A stretch of 64,000 nt of DNA, from NCBI RefSeq assembly GCF_947496385.1, contig NZ_CANMCP010000002.1, positions 340,330 to 404,329 of the forward strand. The letters run 5' to 3'. Positions 26,685 to 36,008 of the stretch are shown here, piece after piece; position 1 is the stretch's first letter, and every line of letters starts with the position of its first letter. The notes beneath the pieces are model-generated. The model was not told where the DNA came from. It ran no database searches and was given only the letters and a program-made list of their open reading frames with translations. Both the position numbers and the translations under genes were made by a program. Source of the DNA: an uncultured Croceicoccus sp. (GTDB lineage: Bacteria > Pseudomonadota > Alphaproteobacteria > Sphingomonadales > Sphingomonadaceae).

Positions 26685-27580
26685 GCTTATCGTCCGTCTT
26701 CTTCTCAGCGCCGCCGTAAGCCTCAGACGTGAAAAACTCGTTATTGCCGATGTAGGGGCCGCGTCCGCCCGCCATTCACGGCCTTGTTCCAGACAATCCG
26801 CGCGCAATGCCGGACGTCCGCGGTGCATTCGGAGAACCGGTAACGCCATTCCGCCAGCACCGCTCTTTGCCACAGCGTGCGCGCCGGAATCCGACGTGCG
26901 CTCGCTTGCGATTCACCTGCAGAACGTCGGAGGCCCGCCGCCCCGACGCACCGCCGCTCATCTGAGCGTGATGGTCCGAGGCAACGGGCGGATGCGGACC
27001 GCTTACGTTCCTTGCACCAGGACATACCGGTGGAAGGTCGCTCGCTCCGTCCGGAAGGGTTGGGCACCGGTCGAAATGCCCGCGTCGAGGAACGTTGCAA
27101 ACGGTCCCTGCGGAACGGCCGCTTCACGCTCTTTCGAGACAGAAAAACATCGCTCCGGGCGCGGCCTGACAATCGCCGCCCGGCCATATGCGCCTTGAGG
27201 CTGCTTCCAGACGCGCCGGAGTGTCGCGCCAGTTTCCCAAACTATGGCGCTTGGCGGATGTGAGTCGGTGCTCTCCACGAACCGAAGAACCATCACGCAG
27301 ACAAACCGCAAACTATAGCCAAAGACACCACAGGAAGCCCGGAGCCGCAGACCATCATCGGCCGGATGCATCGCATCCGACCTTTCGTCGCCAATGGCTG
27401 CGGTCGTTCGCGAGTTGCGCTTCCTCGATCGCGTACAAACCTTCGGCCAAGGCTTCACGGCGATCGCCTGTTTCCAGTGGCGTGGGGCCGGACCGGTCTT
27501 GTCGGAAAGCCGTCATGCCGACCGGACCAGTCATAACCCCGCGGCCATGACGCGCCGCATCTGCGCCGATGGTCCGGCCG
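26685..27580. other. About 0.9 kb without a supportable gene
   Basis: It separates tpsB from fbp. Open frames of 60-150 codons exist on both strands, but they overlap one another, are Arg-rich and lack the third-position GC bias of neighbouring genes. None resembles a family I know. A 59-codon frame ending near 27355 on the minus strand has slightly better codon use but no support. Possible content is the tpsB promoter and decayed accessory DNA. Confidence 0.5.
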
Positions 27581-28636
27581 CTACGGCGTTGCGGCAGCCA
27601 CCTCTTCGCCATCGCCGAGGATGACGCCGACGCGCTGATGCAGGCCGACCGGGTCTATGTCGAGGATCCGCGTGGCGCCGTCGGTTGCCGCGCCGCCGGC
27701 CTGCTCAATCAGGAAGCTCATCGGGTTCGCCTCGTATAGCAGCCGCAGCTTCGCCTTGCCGTCCCGCCGGTGATCGCCGGGGTAGAGGAACACGCCCCCA
27801 CGCTTCAGAATGCGGTGCACGTCCGCCACCATCGAGGCGGTCCAGCGCATGTTGTAATCCTTGCCGAGCGGCCCTTCGGTGCCAAGAATACGCTCTTCGA
27901 CAAAGCGGGCGATGCCGGGCGACCATTGCCGCCGCCGCGCCATGTTGATCGCGAATTCGGGCGTGCCGCCGGGAATCGTGATCGGCCCGTCGGTCATCCG
28001 CCACGACCCGATCTCGCTATCGAGCGTGAATTCATACACGCCCGTCCCCACGCTCAGCACCATGAGCGTCTGCGGCCCGTAGATCGCGTAGCCGGAGGCC
28101 ACCTGACACCGTCCGGGTTGCAGGAAATCGGCCTCGCGCACATCGCGGCCCGCGCTGTCCTCCGGCGCGCGCAGGATCGAGAAGATCGTGCCCACCGAAA
28201 GATCGACATCGACATTGCTCGACCCGTCGATCGGATCGAACAGCAACAGATATTCGCCCTTGGGATAGCGGTTCGGGATGGGGTGGATCGCCTCCATCTC
28301 CTCCGACGCCATGCCGGCGAGATGCCCGCCCCATTCGTTCGCGTCGAGCAGCAAATCATTGGCGATCACGTCCAGCTTCTTCTGCACCTCGCCCTGCACG
28401 TTCTCGGACTGAAGACTGCCGAGCACATCGCCGAGTGCGCCTTTGGAAATGGCGTGATTGATCACCTTGCAGGCCCGCGCGATCGTCTCGATCAGCAGGC
28501 GCAATTCCGCCGGGCAGGTCGAGTCGGGCTGGCGTTGCTGATCGATGAGGAACCGGCTCAGCGTGGGGCGCCCGGTCATGCGGGGCGTTGCGGTGTCGTC
28601 CCGGGTCATCGTGTCCGTCGTCGTCATGTCGTTCAT
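27581..28636 (-). CDS. fbp: Fructose-1,6-bisphosphatase class I
   Basis: 351 residues. Hydrolyses fructose-1,6-bisphosphate to fructose-6-phosphate. Metal site and active site: [39 protein letters not shown]. Substrate-binding segments follow: [28 protein letters not shown] and [20 protein letters not shown]. The N-terminal 25 residues are Thr/Asp-rich and extra. It lies 12 bases downstream of the shikimate-dehydrogenase-like gene in a LacI-led operon divergent from the fructose PTS genes. It would drain the fructose-1,6-P2 made by FruK toward fructose-6-P, useful in a bacterium relying on the Entner-Doudoroff pathway. Confidence 0.95.
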   Translation of the reverse strand: MNDMTTTDTMTRDDTATPRMTGRPTLSRFLIDQQRQPDSTCPAELRLLIETIARACKVINHAISKGALGDVLGSLQSENVQGEVQKKLDVIANDLLLDANEWGGHLAGMASEEMEAIHPIPNRYPKGEYLLLFDPIDGSSNVDVDLSVGTIFSILRAPEDSAGRDVREADFLQPGRCQVASGYAIYGPQTLMVLSVGTGVYEFTLDSEIGSWRMTDGPITIPGGTPEFAINMARRRQWSPGIARFVEERILGTEGPLGKDYNMRWTASMVADVHRILKRGGVFLYPGDHRRDGKAKLRLLYEANPMSFLIEQAGGAATDGATRILDIDPVGLHQRVGVILGDGEEVAAATP

Positions 28637-28648
28637 TCTCCTGCGCTT

Positions 28649-29509
28649 TCAGGCAGCCAGCACGGCGGCAATTTCGGCGGCGGCCTCCTGCCCATGGGCG
28701 AGCGCGGCGGCCTCCTCGATCATCGCGGGCGTCGGCGTGTGCCCGGTATAGAGCACGAATTGCCGGACCGCCTGAAGCACGATGACACTGGCCCCGGTTA
28801 GCACGCGTTTGCCCTGCGCGCGCGACATTTTGATGAAGGGCGTCTCGACCGGCTGCGCCACGACGTCGAACGCGACATGCGCCGCCTCGACATGCGCGGG
28901 CGGAAAGGCCAGCGCGTCCGCATCAACGCCCTCCATGCCAAGCGGTGTCACGTTGATCAGCATGGCCGCGCCCGGTTCGCCCGGATCGGCACGCCAGCCA
29001 TAGCCGTATTTTTCGGCCAGTGCCGGCCCCGTTTCGCCGTTCCGCGCCACGATGGTGCCCGTGCCAAAGCCGAGATCGCGCAACGCGGCCGTCACCGCCT
29101 TGGCCATGCCGCCGCTGCCGCGCAGGACGAAGGGGGTCGTTGGCGCGATTCCCGCCGCCGCCACAATATCGCGCACCGCCACGAAATCGGTGTTATGGCC
29201 GATGAGCACGCCATCGTCATTGACGATGGTATTCACGCTGTCGATCGCGCGCACCGACGGCTCCACCCTGTCGATCAGCGCGATCACATCCTCCTTGAAC
29301 GGCATCGAGATGGCGCAGCCGCGAATGCCCAGGCCCCGAATGCCCGCCACCGCCGCGGCGAGGTCGGTGGTCCCGAACGACTTGTAGATATAATCGAGAC
29401 CGAGCAATTCGTAGAGCCGGTTGTGGAAGATCGTGCCCGAACGTCCCGGCCGCCCCGACAGCGACATGCAGAGCCGGGTTGCGGGACCGAGCGGTGGTTT
29501 CGTTTTCAT
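28649..29509 (-). CDS. Shikimate-dehydrogenase-like oxidoreductase (SDH-L, HI0607 type)
   Basis: 286 residues with the AroE fold: an N-terminal substrate domain with LCMSLSGRPGRSGTIFHNRLYELLGLDYIYKSF and GIRGCAISMPFKE, and an NAD(P)-binding domain with VLRGSGGMAKAVTAALRDLG. The SGRP start, in place of the SxSP motif of true AroE, and the IRGCAISMPFKE and VAFDVVAQPVETPFI segments match the SDH-L class (Haemophilus HI0607). That class oxidises shikimate slowly and its true substrate is unknown. It overlaps the LacI gene by ATGA and precedes fbp, so it is probably part of a sugar-regulated operon and not the housekeeping shikimate enzyme. Confidence 0.88.
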   Translation of the reverse strand: MKTKPPLGPATRLCMSLSGRPGRSGTIFHNRLYELLGLDYIYKSFGTTDLAAAVAGIRGLGIRGCAISMPFKEDVIALIDRVEPSVRAIDSVNTIVNDDGVLIGHNTDFVAVRDIVAAAGIAPTTPFVLRGSGGMAKAVTAALRDLGFGTGTIVARNGETGPALAEKYGYGWRADPGEPGAAMLINVTPLGMEGVDADALAFPPAHVEAAHVAFDVVAQPVETPFIKMSRAQGKRVLTGASVIVLQAVRQFVLYTGHTPTPAMIEEAAALAHGQEAAAEIAAVLAA

Positions 29510-30528
29510 GCAGGTGCTCCTGTTCCGGGGGCAGGCGTACCAGCCGGGGGGACGGTGGATCCGCGCGCGACAAGCTGTCCGCGCAGCACGACCCGGCGCG
29601 CGGCGGCATCCGGGTTGTCGATCCGGTCGAGCAGCATCGTCATGGCCGTGGCACCAATATCCTCCACCGGCTGTTCTATCACGGTCAGCCCCTGCCCCAC
29701 GAATTCCATCCAGTCATTATTGTCGAACCCGGCAAGCGCGATATCGCCCGGCACGTCGATGTGCAGCGCGCGCAACGCACGCAGGACACCGAGCAGCATC
29801 ACCCCATTGCTCGCCATGATCGCGTCGGGACGTTCGGCCGTGCAAAGGAGATCGCGCAACATTTGCGCGCCCTCCGTCTCGCCATGGGGGATAAGGTGGC
29901 TCGTCGCGTCGAGTGCGTGCCGGGCCGATGCCTCCTCGAACCCTTCGCGCCGTTCGCGCCCGGTCCCGCTGTCGGCGCCGAACAGGCCGACGATCCGCCT
30001 GTGCCCCGCCTGTGCGAGATGGTCGACCAGCTCGCCAGCCATCGCCGCATTTTCGAGGATCACGCAATCGAACGTCGCGCCCGGTATCGTCCGGTCGATG
30101 AGCACGACCGGGAAATCCGGCCTGGGCGGTGGCCTGCGCCCGGCACCCTTCCTCCGCGCAGGGGCCAGGATCACCCCGCTCACCCGCTCCTGCGCCATGA
30201 GATCGAGATAGGCGGCCTCCTTCGCCGCGTCCTCGTCCGTGTTGCACAGGATCACGCGCATCCCGCGCTGTGCCGCGATATCCTCGATCGTGCGGGATAC
30301 GGCGGTGAAGAACGGGTTGCGGATGTCGGCGACGATCAGCCCGATGGTGTTGGACCGCTGCGAGCGCAGCCGCCGGGCGGCGAGATTGGGGCGGTAACCT
30401 GTGCGTTCGACGGCCTGCAACACCCGCTCGCGCATGGCCGGATTGACCGGCTTTCCGCCGAGCACGCGGGAAACGGTGGCGGGGGAGACATTGGCTTCCC
30501 GTGCCACATCGCGGATGCCGACTGCCAT
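29506..30528 (-). CDS. LacI-family repressor, probable fructose-locus regulator
   Basis: 340 residues. The N-terminal headpiece TIRDVAREANVSPATVSRVLGG-like sequence (here GIRDVAREANVSPATVSRVL) has hinge motif LAARRLRSQRS. The periplasmic-binding-protein-like core (NTIGLIVADIRNPFFTAVSRTIED; DIALAGFDNNDWMEFVGQGLTVIEQP) would bind a sugar phosphate, plausibly fructose-1-P or fructose-1,6-P2. It leads the operon lacI-SDH-L-fbp and is divergent from fruBKA. The intergenic region holds an 18-bp palindrome and a weaker copy at its own start codon, so autoregulation is likely. Confidence 0.92.
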   Translation of the reverse strand: MAVGIRDVAREANVSPATVSRVLGGKPVNPAMRERVLQAVERTGYRPNLAARRLRSQRSNTIGLIVADIRNPFFTAVSRTIEDIAAQRGMRVILCNTDEDAAKEAAYLDLMAQERVSGVILAPARRKGAGRRPPPRPDFPVVLIDRTIPGATFDCVILENAAMAGELVDHLAQAGHRRIVGLFGADSGTGRERREGFEEASARHALDATSHLIPHGETEGAQMLRDLLCTAERPDAIMASNGVMLLGVLRALRALHIDVPGDIALAGFDNNDWMEFVGQGLTVIEQPVEDIGATAMTMLLDRIDNPDAAARRVVLRGQLVARGSTVPPAGTPAPGTGAPA

Positions 30529-30543
30529 GAAAACGTTCTCTTT
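30526..30543. promoter_or_regulatory. Degenerate LacI-type operator at the regulator start (O2)
   Basis: CATGAAAACGTTCTCTTT matches 13 of 18 positions of the perfect palindrome at 30626-30643. It overlaps the LacI start codon and the ribosome-binding region. Centre-to-centre distance to O1 is 100 bp. Likely autoregulatory. Confidence 0.5.
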
Positions 30544-30612
30544 CTTTGCGCGTATCGCGTGGTCCGAACGGTTCGACGATGGCGAATATCACGGCGCAGA
30601 GCAAGCCAACCC

Positions 30613-30643
30613 TTGACAAAGACGCCGAGAAAACGTTTTCTCG
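30613..30643 (+). promoter_or_regulatory. fru promoter with perfect 18-bp LacI-type operator (O1)
   Basis: CGAGAAAACGTTTTCTCG at 30626-30643 is a perfect palindrome with the CG centre typical of LacI/GalR-family operators. TTGACA at 30613-30618 is a consensus -35. The -10 would fall inside or just after the palindrome, so repressor binding would block RNA polymerase. The fruB start is 36 bases downstream. Confidence 0.75.
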
Positions 30644-30678
30644 CACGCATAAGAAACGTACCCAGCGGGAGAATCACC

Positions 30679-33237
30679 ATGCCGGCAGGCCCCACGCCGA
30701 CGCACGCGCGCAAATCGCACATCCGCATCGCCGCCACCGCCGCGTCGAAGGACGATGCGATCCGCCAGGCAGGCCAGCTTCTCGTGGCGGGCGGCGCGGT
30801 CGATCCCGGCTATGCCGAATCGATGCTCTCGCGCGAGGCGGTGGCGAACACGTTCCTGGGTTCAGGCGTCGCGATCCCACACGGGCTGAAGGAAGATCGC
30901 GGGCTCGTGCATCACGGCGGCATCGCGGTGCTCCAACTGCGCGACGGGGTGGAATGGAACCCCGGACAGGTTGCGCATCTGGTCGTCGGCATCGCCGCCA
31001 ATTCCGACAATCACATCGTCATCCTGCGCCGGTTGACCCGGCTTATTCAGGATGAGGACCGGCTTCGCGCGCTGATCGAGGCGGACGATCCGGACATGAT
31101 CGCCCGCGCGCTCGAAACCGACGAGGCGCCCGACCGCGAAACCGCCGACGCCACCGATTTCGCGCAGAGCGAGACATGGGTCGTCGACTACCCCTCCGGC
31201 CTGCACGCCCGGCCCGCCGCCGCCTGGGTCGACAGCGCCAAGTCCGGCAAGGCCCGGCTCCGCGTGCGCCACGAGAACGAAAGCGCCGACCCGCGCAGCC
31301 TGATCTCCCTGCTGCAACTCGGGCTTCGTGCCGGCGATGAAATCGTGTTCTCGGCCGAGGGGGACGGCGCGCGCGATGCGCTCGACGCGCTCGTGCGCAC
31401 GGCGCGCAGCCTCTCCGCCCGTGAAAAGCGCGATGCCGAACGCGCCGAGGAAAAGGCCGCCGCGCCGATCCACGGCTGGAAGCCGGAACACGAGGCCGAA
31501 ATGGTGACCGGCGTCGCGGCGAGCCCCGGCCTTGCCATCGGCACCGTCCACGTGCTGGCCGCGGCCGAACTCGACGTGCCCGACACGCCGGTCGATCTCG
31601 TGACGGGCGGTGCCGAGCTCGATGCCGCGCTGGGCACGACGCGCGCGCATATTAAGGCGTTGATCGATGACACGACCCGGCGGCTGGGCGCGGGCGATGC
31701 GGCGATCTTCACGGCGCAGGCCGAATTGCTCGACGATACCGACCTCATCACCCTCGCGTGTCAGATGATGGTCGAGGGGCACGGGGTCGCCTGGTCATGG
31801 CACAATGCGGTGGAACGGATCGCCGGGCGTTTCGCGGCGCTCGGCAATCCGGTGCTGGCGGCGCGGGCCGCGGATCTGCGCGATGTGGGCCGCCGCGTCC
31901 TGGCACAGCTCGATCCGTCGTTGTCGAACGGGTCGCTGGCCGATCTTCCCGATGCGCCGGTGATCCTCGTCGCGTCCGATCTTTCGCCGTCGGACACGGC
32001 CACGCTCGACACCGAACGGGTCGCGGGCATCGCCACCGCACTCGGCGGGCCCACCTCGCATAGCGCGATCCTGGCGCGGACGCTCGGCCTGCCGTCGGTC
32101 GTGGCGGGCGGCGCGAAACTGCTCGCGACGCGGCCCGGCACCACCGCCATCGTCGACGGCGACAGCGGGCGCATCTGGATCAATCCGGCGGCGCAGGATC
32201 TGCAATCCGCGCGCGACTGGATCGCGAAACTGGACCGGCAACGCGCGGCGCAGGAAGCCGAGCGTGGCAAGCCCGCGATCACCAGCGATGGCGTGCGGAT
32301 CGAGGTTTCCGCCAATGTGAACCGCCCCGATCAGGTCTCCTTCGCGATGACGCAGGGCGGCGAAGGGGTCGGGCTGATGCGGACCGAGTTCCTGTTCCTC
32401 GAGGCGGGCGAAACCCCGGACGAGGACGCGCAATATGGCATCTATCGCGCGATGATCGACGCGCTCGACGGCCGCCCGCTCATCGTGCGCGCGCTCGACA
32501 TCGGCGGTGACAAGCAGGTCCCGCATCTGGCCCTGCCGCAGGAGGAGAACCCGTTTCTCGGCGTGCGGGGCGCGCGGTTGCTGCTGCGCCGGCCCGACCT
32601 GCTCGACCCGCAATTGCGCGCGCTCTACCGCGCGGCGAAGGGCGGCGGATCGCTCTCCATCATGTTCCCGATGATCACCTCGGCATGGGAGCTGATCAGG
32701 CTGCGCGCCCGGTGCGAGGAAATCCGGGCCGAGCTGGACGCCCCCGCGGTGCCCATCGGCATCATGATCGAGGTGCCCGCCGCCGCGGTGCAGGCCCGCG
32801 TGCTTGCCGAACATGCCGATTTCTTTTCGGTCGGAACCAACGATCTCACGCAATATGCGCTCGCCATCGACCGGCAGAACCCCGAACTGGCGAGCGAGGC
32901 GGACAGCCTTCACCCCGCCGTGCTCAACCTTATCGCCACCTGTGTCGAGGGGGCCCGGGCGCATGGCCGGTGGGTCGGCGTGTGCGGCGGGCTTGCCGGC
33001 GATCCTTTCGGGGCGGCGATCCTGGCGGGGCTCGGCGTGACGGAACTGTCCATGACGCCGCGCGATATTCCCGCGGTGAAGGCACGCCTGCGCACGTCCA
33101 GCCTCGCCGATCTGGAGACGCTAGCCGGCCACGCGCTGCGCGCCGCGGGCGCCGACGATGTTCGCGCGCTCGACCGTAAAGGCTCGCCCACCGAACCGCA
33201 TGGCGCCGCCAACGAAGCGCAGGGCGCGACGGCATGA
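30679..33237 (+). CDS. fruB: Fructose PTS multiphosphoryl transfer protein (EIIA-HPr-EI)
   Basis: 852-residue cytoplasmic fusion that carries phosphate from PEP to the fructose permease. The EIIA(Fru) domain comes first, with active histidine H68 (GSGVAIPHGLKEDRG). HPr follows with H176 (SGLHARPAA) and a regulatory-serine region replaced by SADPRSLISLLQLG. Then EI, with the phosphohistidine H461 (GGPTSHSAILARTLGLPSVV) and the PEP-binding barrel (GEGVGLMRTEFLFLE; DFFSVGTNDLTQYALAIDR; VGVCGGLAGDP). The start is ATG 30679 after GCGGGAGAA; a much longer open frame upstream crosses the operators and is not used. ATGA overlap with fruK. Confidence 0.95.
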   Translation: MPAGPTPTHARKSHIRIAATAASKDDAIRQAGQLLVAGGAVDPGYAESMLSREAVANTFLGSGVAIPHGLKEDRGLVHHGGIAVLQLRDGVEWNPGQVAHLVVGIAANSDNHIVILRRLTRLIQDEDRLRALIEADDPDMIARALETDEAPDRETADATDFAQSETWVVDYPSGLHARPAAAWVDSAKSGKARLRVRHENESADPRSLISLLQLGLRAGDEIVFSAEGDGARDALDALVRTARSLSAREKRDAERAEEKAAAPIHGWKPEHEAEMVTGVAASPGLAIGTVHVLAAAELDVPDTPVDLVTGGAELDAALGTTRAHIKALIDDTTRRLGAGDAAIFTAQAELLDDTDLITLACQMMVEGHGVAWSWHNAVERIAGRFAALGNPVLAARAADLRDVGRRVLAQLDPSLSNGSLADLPDAPVILVASDLSPSDTATLDTERVAGIATALGGPTSHSAILARTLGLPSVVAGGAKLLATRPGTTAIVDGDSGRIWINPAAQDLQSARDWIAKLDRQRAAQEAERGKPAITSDGVRIEVSANVNRPDQVSFAMTQGGEGVGLMRTEFLFLEAGETPDEDAQYGIYRAMIDALDGRPLIVRALDIGGDKQVPHLALPQEENPFLGVRGARLLLRRPDLLDPQLRALYRAAKGGGSLSIMFPMITSAWELIRLRARCEEIRAELDAPAVPIGIMIEVPAAAVQARVLAEHADFFSVGTNDLTQYALAIDRQNPELASEADSLHPAVLNLIATCVEGARAHGRWVGVCGGLAGDPFGAAILAGLGVTELSMTPRDIPAVKARLRTSSLADLETLAGHALRAAGADDVRALDRKGSPTEPHGAANEAQGATA

Positions 33238-34256
33238 GCATTCTGACCGTCACGCTCAACCCCGCCATTGATCAGACGGTCACGCTGGACCGGCTCACCC
33301 CCGGCGCCGTGCACCGCGCCCGCGACACCCGCGCCCATGCGGGCGGCAAGGGGATCAATGTCGCAAGCTGCCTTGCCGATTGGCGGGCGGCGCATCCGGT
33401 TGGCGAAATCGCGGCCTACGGGTTCCTGGGGTCCGACAATGCGGCGCCGTTCGATACGCTTTTCGATGCAAAATCCGTTGCGGACCGGATGACCCATGTC
33501 GGCGGCGCGACCCGCACCAATTTGAAGCTCGTGGACGAGGCCGGCACCACCGACATCAACCTCAGCGGCGCCGCGGTTACCACGGAAATGGCGGACGCGC
33601 TTTGCGAAGAACTGGCAACGGTGTCGCGTGCCGGCGATCTCGTCGTGCTCGCGGGGAGCGTGCCGCCGGGATGTCCGCCCGATATTTACGCGACCCTGAC
33701 GGCGCGGCTGCGCGAACGGGGCTGCACCGTCCTCCTCGATACCAGCGGGGTGCCGCTTCGGCTGGCGCTCGATGCCGATGCCTCGCCCCATGCAGTAAAG
33801 CCCAATCGCGACGAGCTTGCCGAATGGATCGGGCAACCGCTCGGGACAACGGACGAATTGCTCGACGCCGCGCACAGGCTCCACCGCCGCGGCGTGGCAT
33901 GGGTCGTGGTGTCGGCGGGTGAGGACGGGGCGCTGTTCGTTTCACGCGAGGGGGCGCTGACCGCCCGTCTTCCCGTCGACACCATCGCCAGCACGGTCGG
34001 CGCGGGCGATGCGATGGTGGCCGGTATCGCCGCCGCCCTGATCGAGGAGGAGCCGCTTGAAAGGATCGCCCGGCTCGCCACGGCCTTCGCGGTGGGCAAA
34101 TTGAGCCGGGAGGGACCGAACCTCCCCCCCGCCGCCGAGATCGGGACATTGGCGGCAAAAGTCGAAATCCGCTGGCTGGACAAGCCCGAGACACACGGGC
34201 GCCGTGACAATGCGGCAAGGCTGGAACGCACGAACGGGCTGGGAGAGGCCGAATGA
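33234..34256 (+). CDS. fruK: 1-phosphofructokinase
   Basis: PfkB-family kinase converting fructose-1-P to fructose-1,6-P2 with ATP. 340 residues with TVTLNPAIDQTVTLDRLTPGAVHRA, the N-terminal substrate motif AGGKGINVAS, VLAGSVPPGCP, KPNRDEL, and the C-terminal signature TVGAGDAMVAGIAA with the catalytic aspartate. About 30 extra residues follow the usual C-terminus (KPETHGRRDNAARLERTN). It overlaps both neighbours by ATGA, giving a tightly coupled fruB-fruK-fruA operon. Confidence 0.95.
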   Translation: MSILTVTLNPAIDQTVTLDRLTPGAVHRARDTRAHAGGKGINVASCLADWRAAHPVGEIAAYGFLGSDNAAPFDTLFDAKSVADRMTHVGGATRTNLKLVDEAGTTDINLSGAAVTTEMADALCEELATVSRAGDLVVLAGSVPPGCPPDIYATLTARLRERGCTVLLDTSGVPLRLALDADASPHAVKPNRDELAEWIGQPLGTTDELLDAAHRLHRRGVAWVVVSAGEDGALFVSREGALTARLPVDTIASTVGAGDAMVAGIAAALIEEEPLERIARLATAFAVGKLSREGPNLPPAAEIGTLAAKVEIRWLDKPETHGRRDNAARLERTNGLGEAE

Positions 34257-35980
34257 CCAAATTCCATGTAATCGTCGCCGACGAAGCGGCAGGCGTGCGC
34301 GCCTTCCTCGCCGCCGAAGCCTTGCGCAAGGCCGCGCGTGCCAAGGGGCATTCGGCGGATATCGAGGTGCGCACGCCAAACGGCGCGGTCGATCCGCTGC
34401 CCGATGGGGCGCCGGGCGCGGATGGCACGTTGCTGCTGATCGGCCCGCTGGACACCATGGCGCCCGAACTTGTCGAACGCGCGGATCGGTGCATGACGCT
34501 GGACGCCGTGCTGGCCGACCCGGATGCGGTATTTGACGAGAGCGGAACCGGGCCCGCCGACACCGCCCCTATGGCCGCAAACCGGCGCATCGTCGCGGTC
34601 ACGTCCTGCCCCACCGGCATCGCCCACACCTTCATGGCGGCGGAGGGGTTGCAGGAAGGCGCCAAACGGCTCGGCCATGCGATCCGCGTCGAAACGCAAG
34701 GGTCGGTCGGTGCGGGAGAGCCGCTCTCCGATGCGGAAATCGCGGCGGCGGATGTCGTCATCATCGCCGCCGACCGCGAGGTGGACCGGTCCCGTTTCGC
34801 CGGAAAGCGTGTCTTTGCCTCCAGCACGAAGCCCGCCATCTCCGGCGGCGCCGCTCTCATCGAACGCGCCCTCGCCGAGGCATCGGTGCAAGGCGACACC
34901 CCCGCCGCGCAGGACACCGCCCAACCCGCGGCGAAGGAGCGGACCGGCCCTTACAAGCATTTGATGACCGGCGTGTCCTTCATGCTGCCCTTCGTGGTGG
35001 CGGGCGGGCTGCTCATCGCCATGGCGTTCGCGCTGGGCGGGATCGACGCCAATGCCGAGGCAGCCGAGGGCACGCTGGCCCATGCGCTGTTCCGGATCGG
35101 GGCGGAGGGCGGCTTTGCGCTGATCGTGCCGGCGCTGGCGGGCTATATCGCCTTTTCCATCGCGGACAGGCCCGGCATCGCGCCCGGCATGATCGGCGGC
35201 ATGCTCGCCAATTCGCTGGGCGCCGGGTTCCTGGGCGGGATCGTGGCCGGTTTCGTCGCGGGCTACGGCGTGTACTGGCTCAACCGCGTGATCGTGTTGC
35301 CCAAGAACCTGCGCGGGTTGATGCCGGTGCTGGTGCTGCCGGTGCTCGGCACGCTGATCACCGGATTGTTGATGATCTACGCCATCGGGGCGCCGGTTGC
35401 GCTCGCGCTTTCGGCGATGACTGAATGGCTGCGCGCGATGCAGGGGTCGAGCGCGATCGTGCTCGGCCTCATCCTCGGCGCGATGATGGCCTTCGACATG
35501 GGCGGCCCGGTGAACAAGGCGGCCTACGCTTTCGGCATCGGCGCCCTTGCCAGCAATATCTACGCCCCGATGGCCGCGGTGATGGCCGCCGGCATGACCC
35601 CGCCGCTCGCCGCCGCGCTGGCGACCCGGCTCTTCGCCGCCCGCTTTTCCGCAGAAGAGCGCGAGGCGGGCGGCGCGGCGGCGGTGCTGGGTCTCGCCTT
35701 CGTGACCGAAGGGGCGATTCCGTTTGCCGCGCGCGACCCGCTTCGCATGATCCCGGCCTTCATCGCCGGGGCGTCCACCGCCGGGGCCATTTCGATGGTC
35801 GCGGGCGTTCAGCTGCGCGTACCCCACGGCGGTATCTTCGTGCTGCCGATACCCGGCGCGGTGACGCATGTGGCGCTCTACGCGCTGGCGATCGTGGCGG
35901 GAACGGCGGTGAGCGCGGCGCTGATCGGCCTTCTCAAACGCGCGGCGCCGCCTGCCGCCACCGGCACGCCGCCCGCGTAA
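34253..35980 (+). CDS. fruA: Fructose PTS permease EIIB'BC
   Basis: 575-residue inner-membrane permease that imports fructose and phosphorylates it to fructose-1-P. An N-terminal EIIB'-like domain (about 1-95) lacks the active cysteine motif, as usual for this duplicate. EIIB (about 112-210) has the phosphorylated C119 in VTSCPTGIAHTFMAAEGL. EIIC (about 230-570) begins YKHLMTGVSFMLPFVVAGGLLIAMAFALGG and contains GFLGGIVAGFVAGY and the FDMGGPVNKAAYAF segment. It is followed 28 bases later by the OprB porin gene. Confidence 0.95.
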   Translation: MTKFHVIVADEAAGVRAFLAAEALRKAARAKGHSADIEVRTPNGAVDPLPDGAPGADGTLLLIGPLDTMAPELVERADRCMTLDAVLADPDAVFDESGTGPADTAPMAANRRIVAVTSCPTGIAHTFMAAEGLQEGAKRLGHAIRVETQGSVGAGEPLSDAEIAAADVVIIAADREVDRSRFAGKRVFASSTKPAISGGAALIERALAEASVQGDTPAAQDTAQPAAKERTGPYKHLMTGVSFMLPFVVAGGLLIAMAFALGGIDANAEAAEGTLAHALFRIGAEGGFALIVPALAGYIAFSIADRPGIAPGMIGGMLANSLGAGFLGGIVAGFVAGYGVYWLNRVIVLPKNLRGLMPVLVLPVLGTLITGLLMIYAIGAPVALALSAMTEWLRAMQGSSAIVLGLILGAMMAFDMGGPVNKAAYAFGIGALASNIYAPMAAVMAAGMTPPLAAALATRLFAARFSAEEREAGGAAAVLGLAFVTEGAIPFAARDPLRMIPAFIAGASTAGAISMVAGVQLRVPHGGIFVLPIPGAVTHVALYALAIVAGTAVSAALIGLLKRAAPPAATGTPPA

Positions 35981-36008
35981 CGCATCTCTCCCCAAGGAGT
36001 ATCTTCCC

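Noticed and set aside
26741..27458. Arg-rich frames of 120-150 codons on both strands, considered as transposase remnants
   Set aside because: They overlap each other, lack the codon bias of real genes and show no recognisable catalytic motif; no terminal inverted repeats were found.
34253..34540. Loss of the active cysteine in the N-terminal EIIB' domain of FruA as a defect
   Set aside because: The EIIB' duplicate normally lacks the phosphorylation cysteine; the functional EIIB with C119 is intact.
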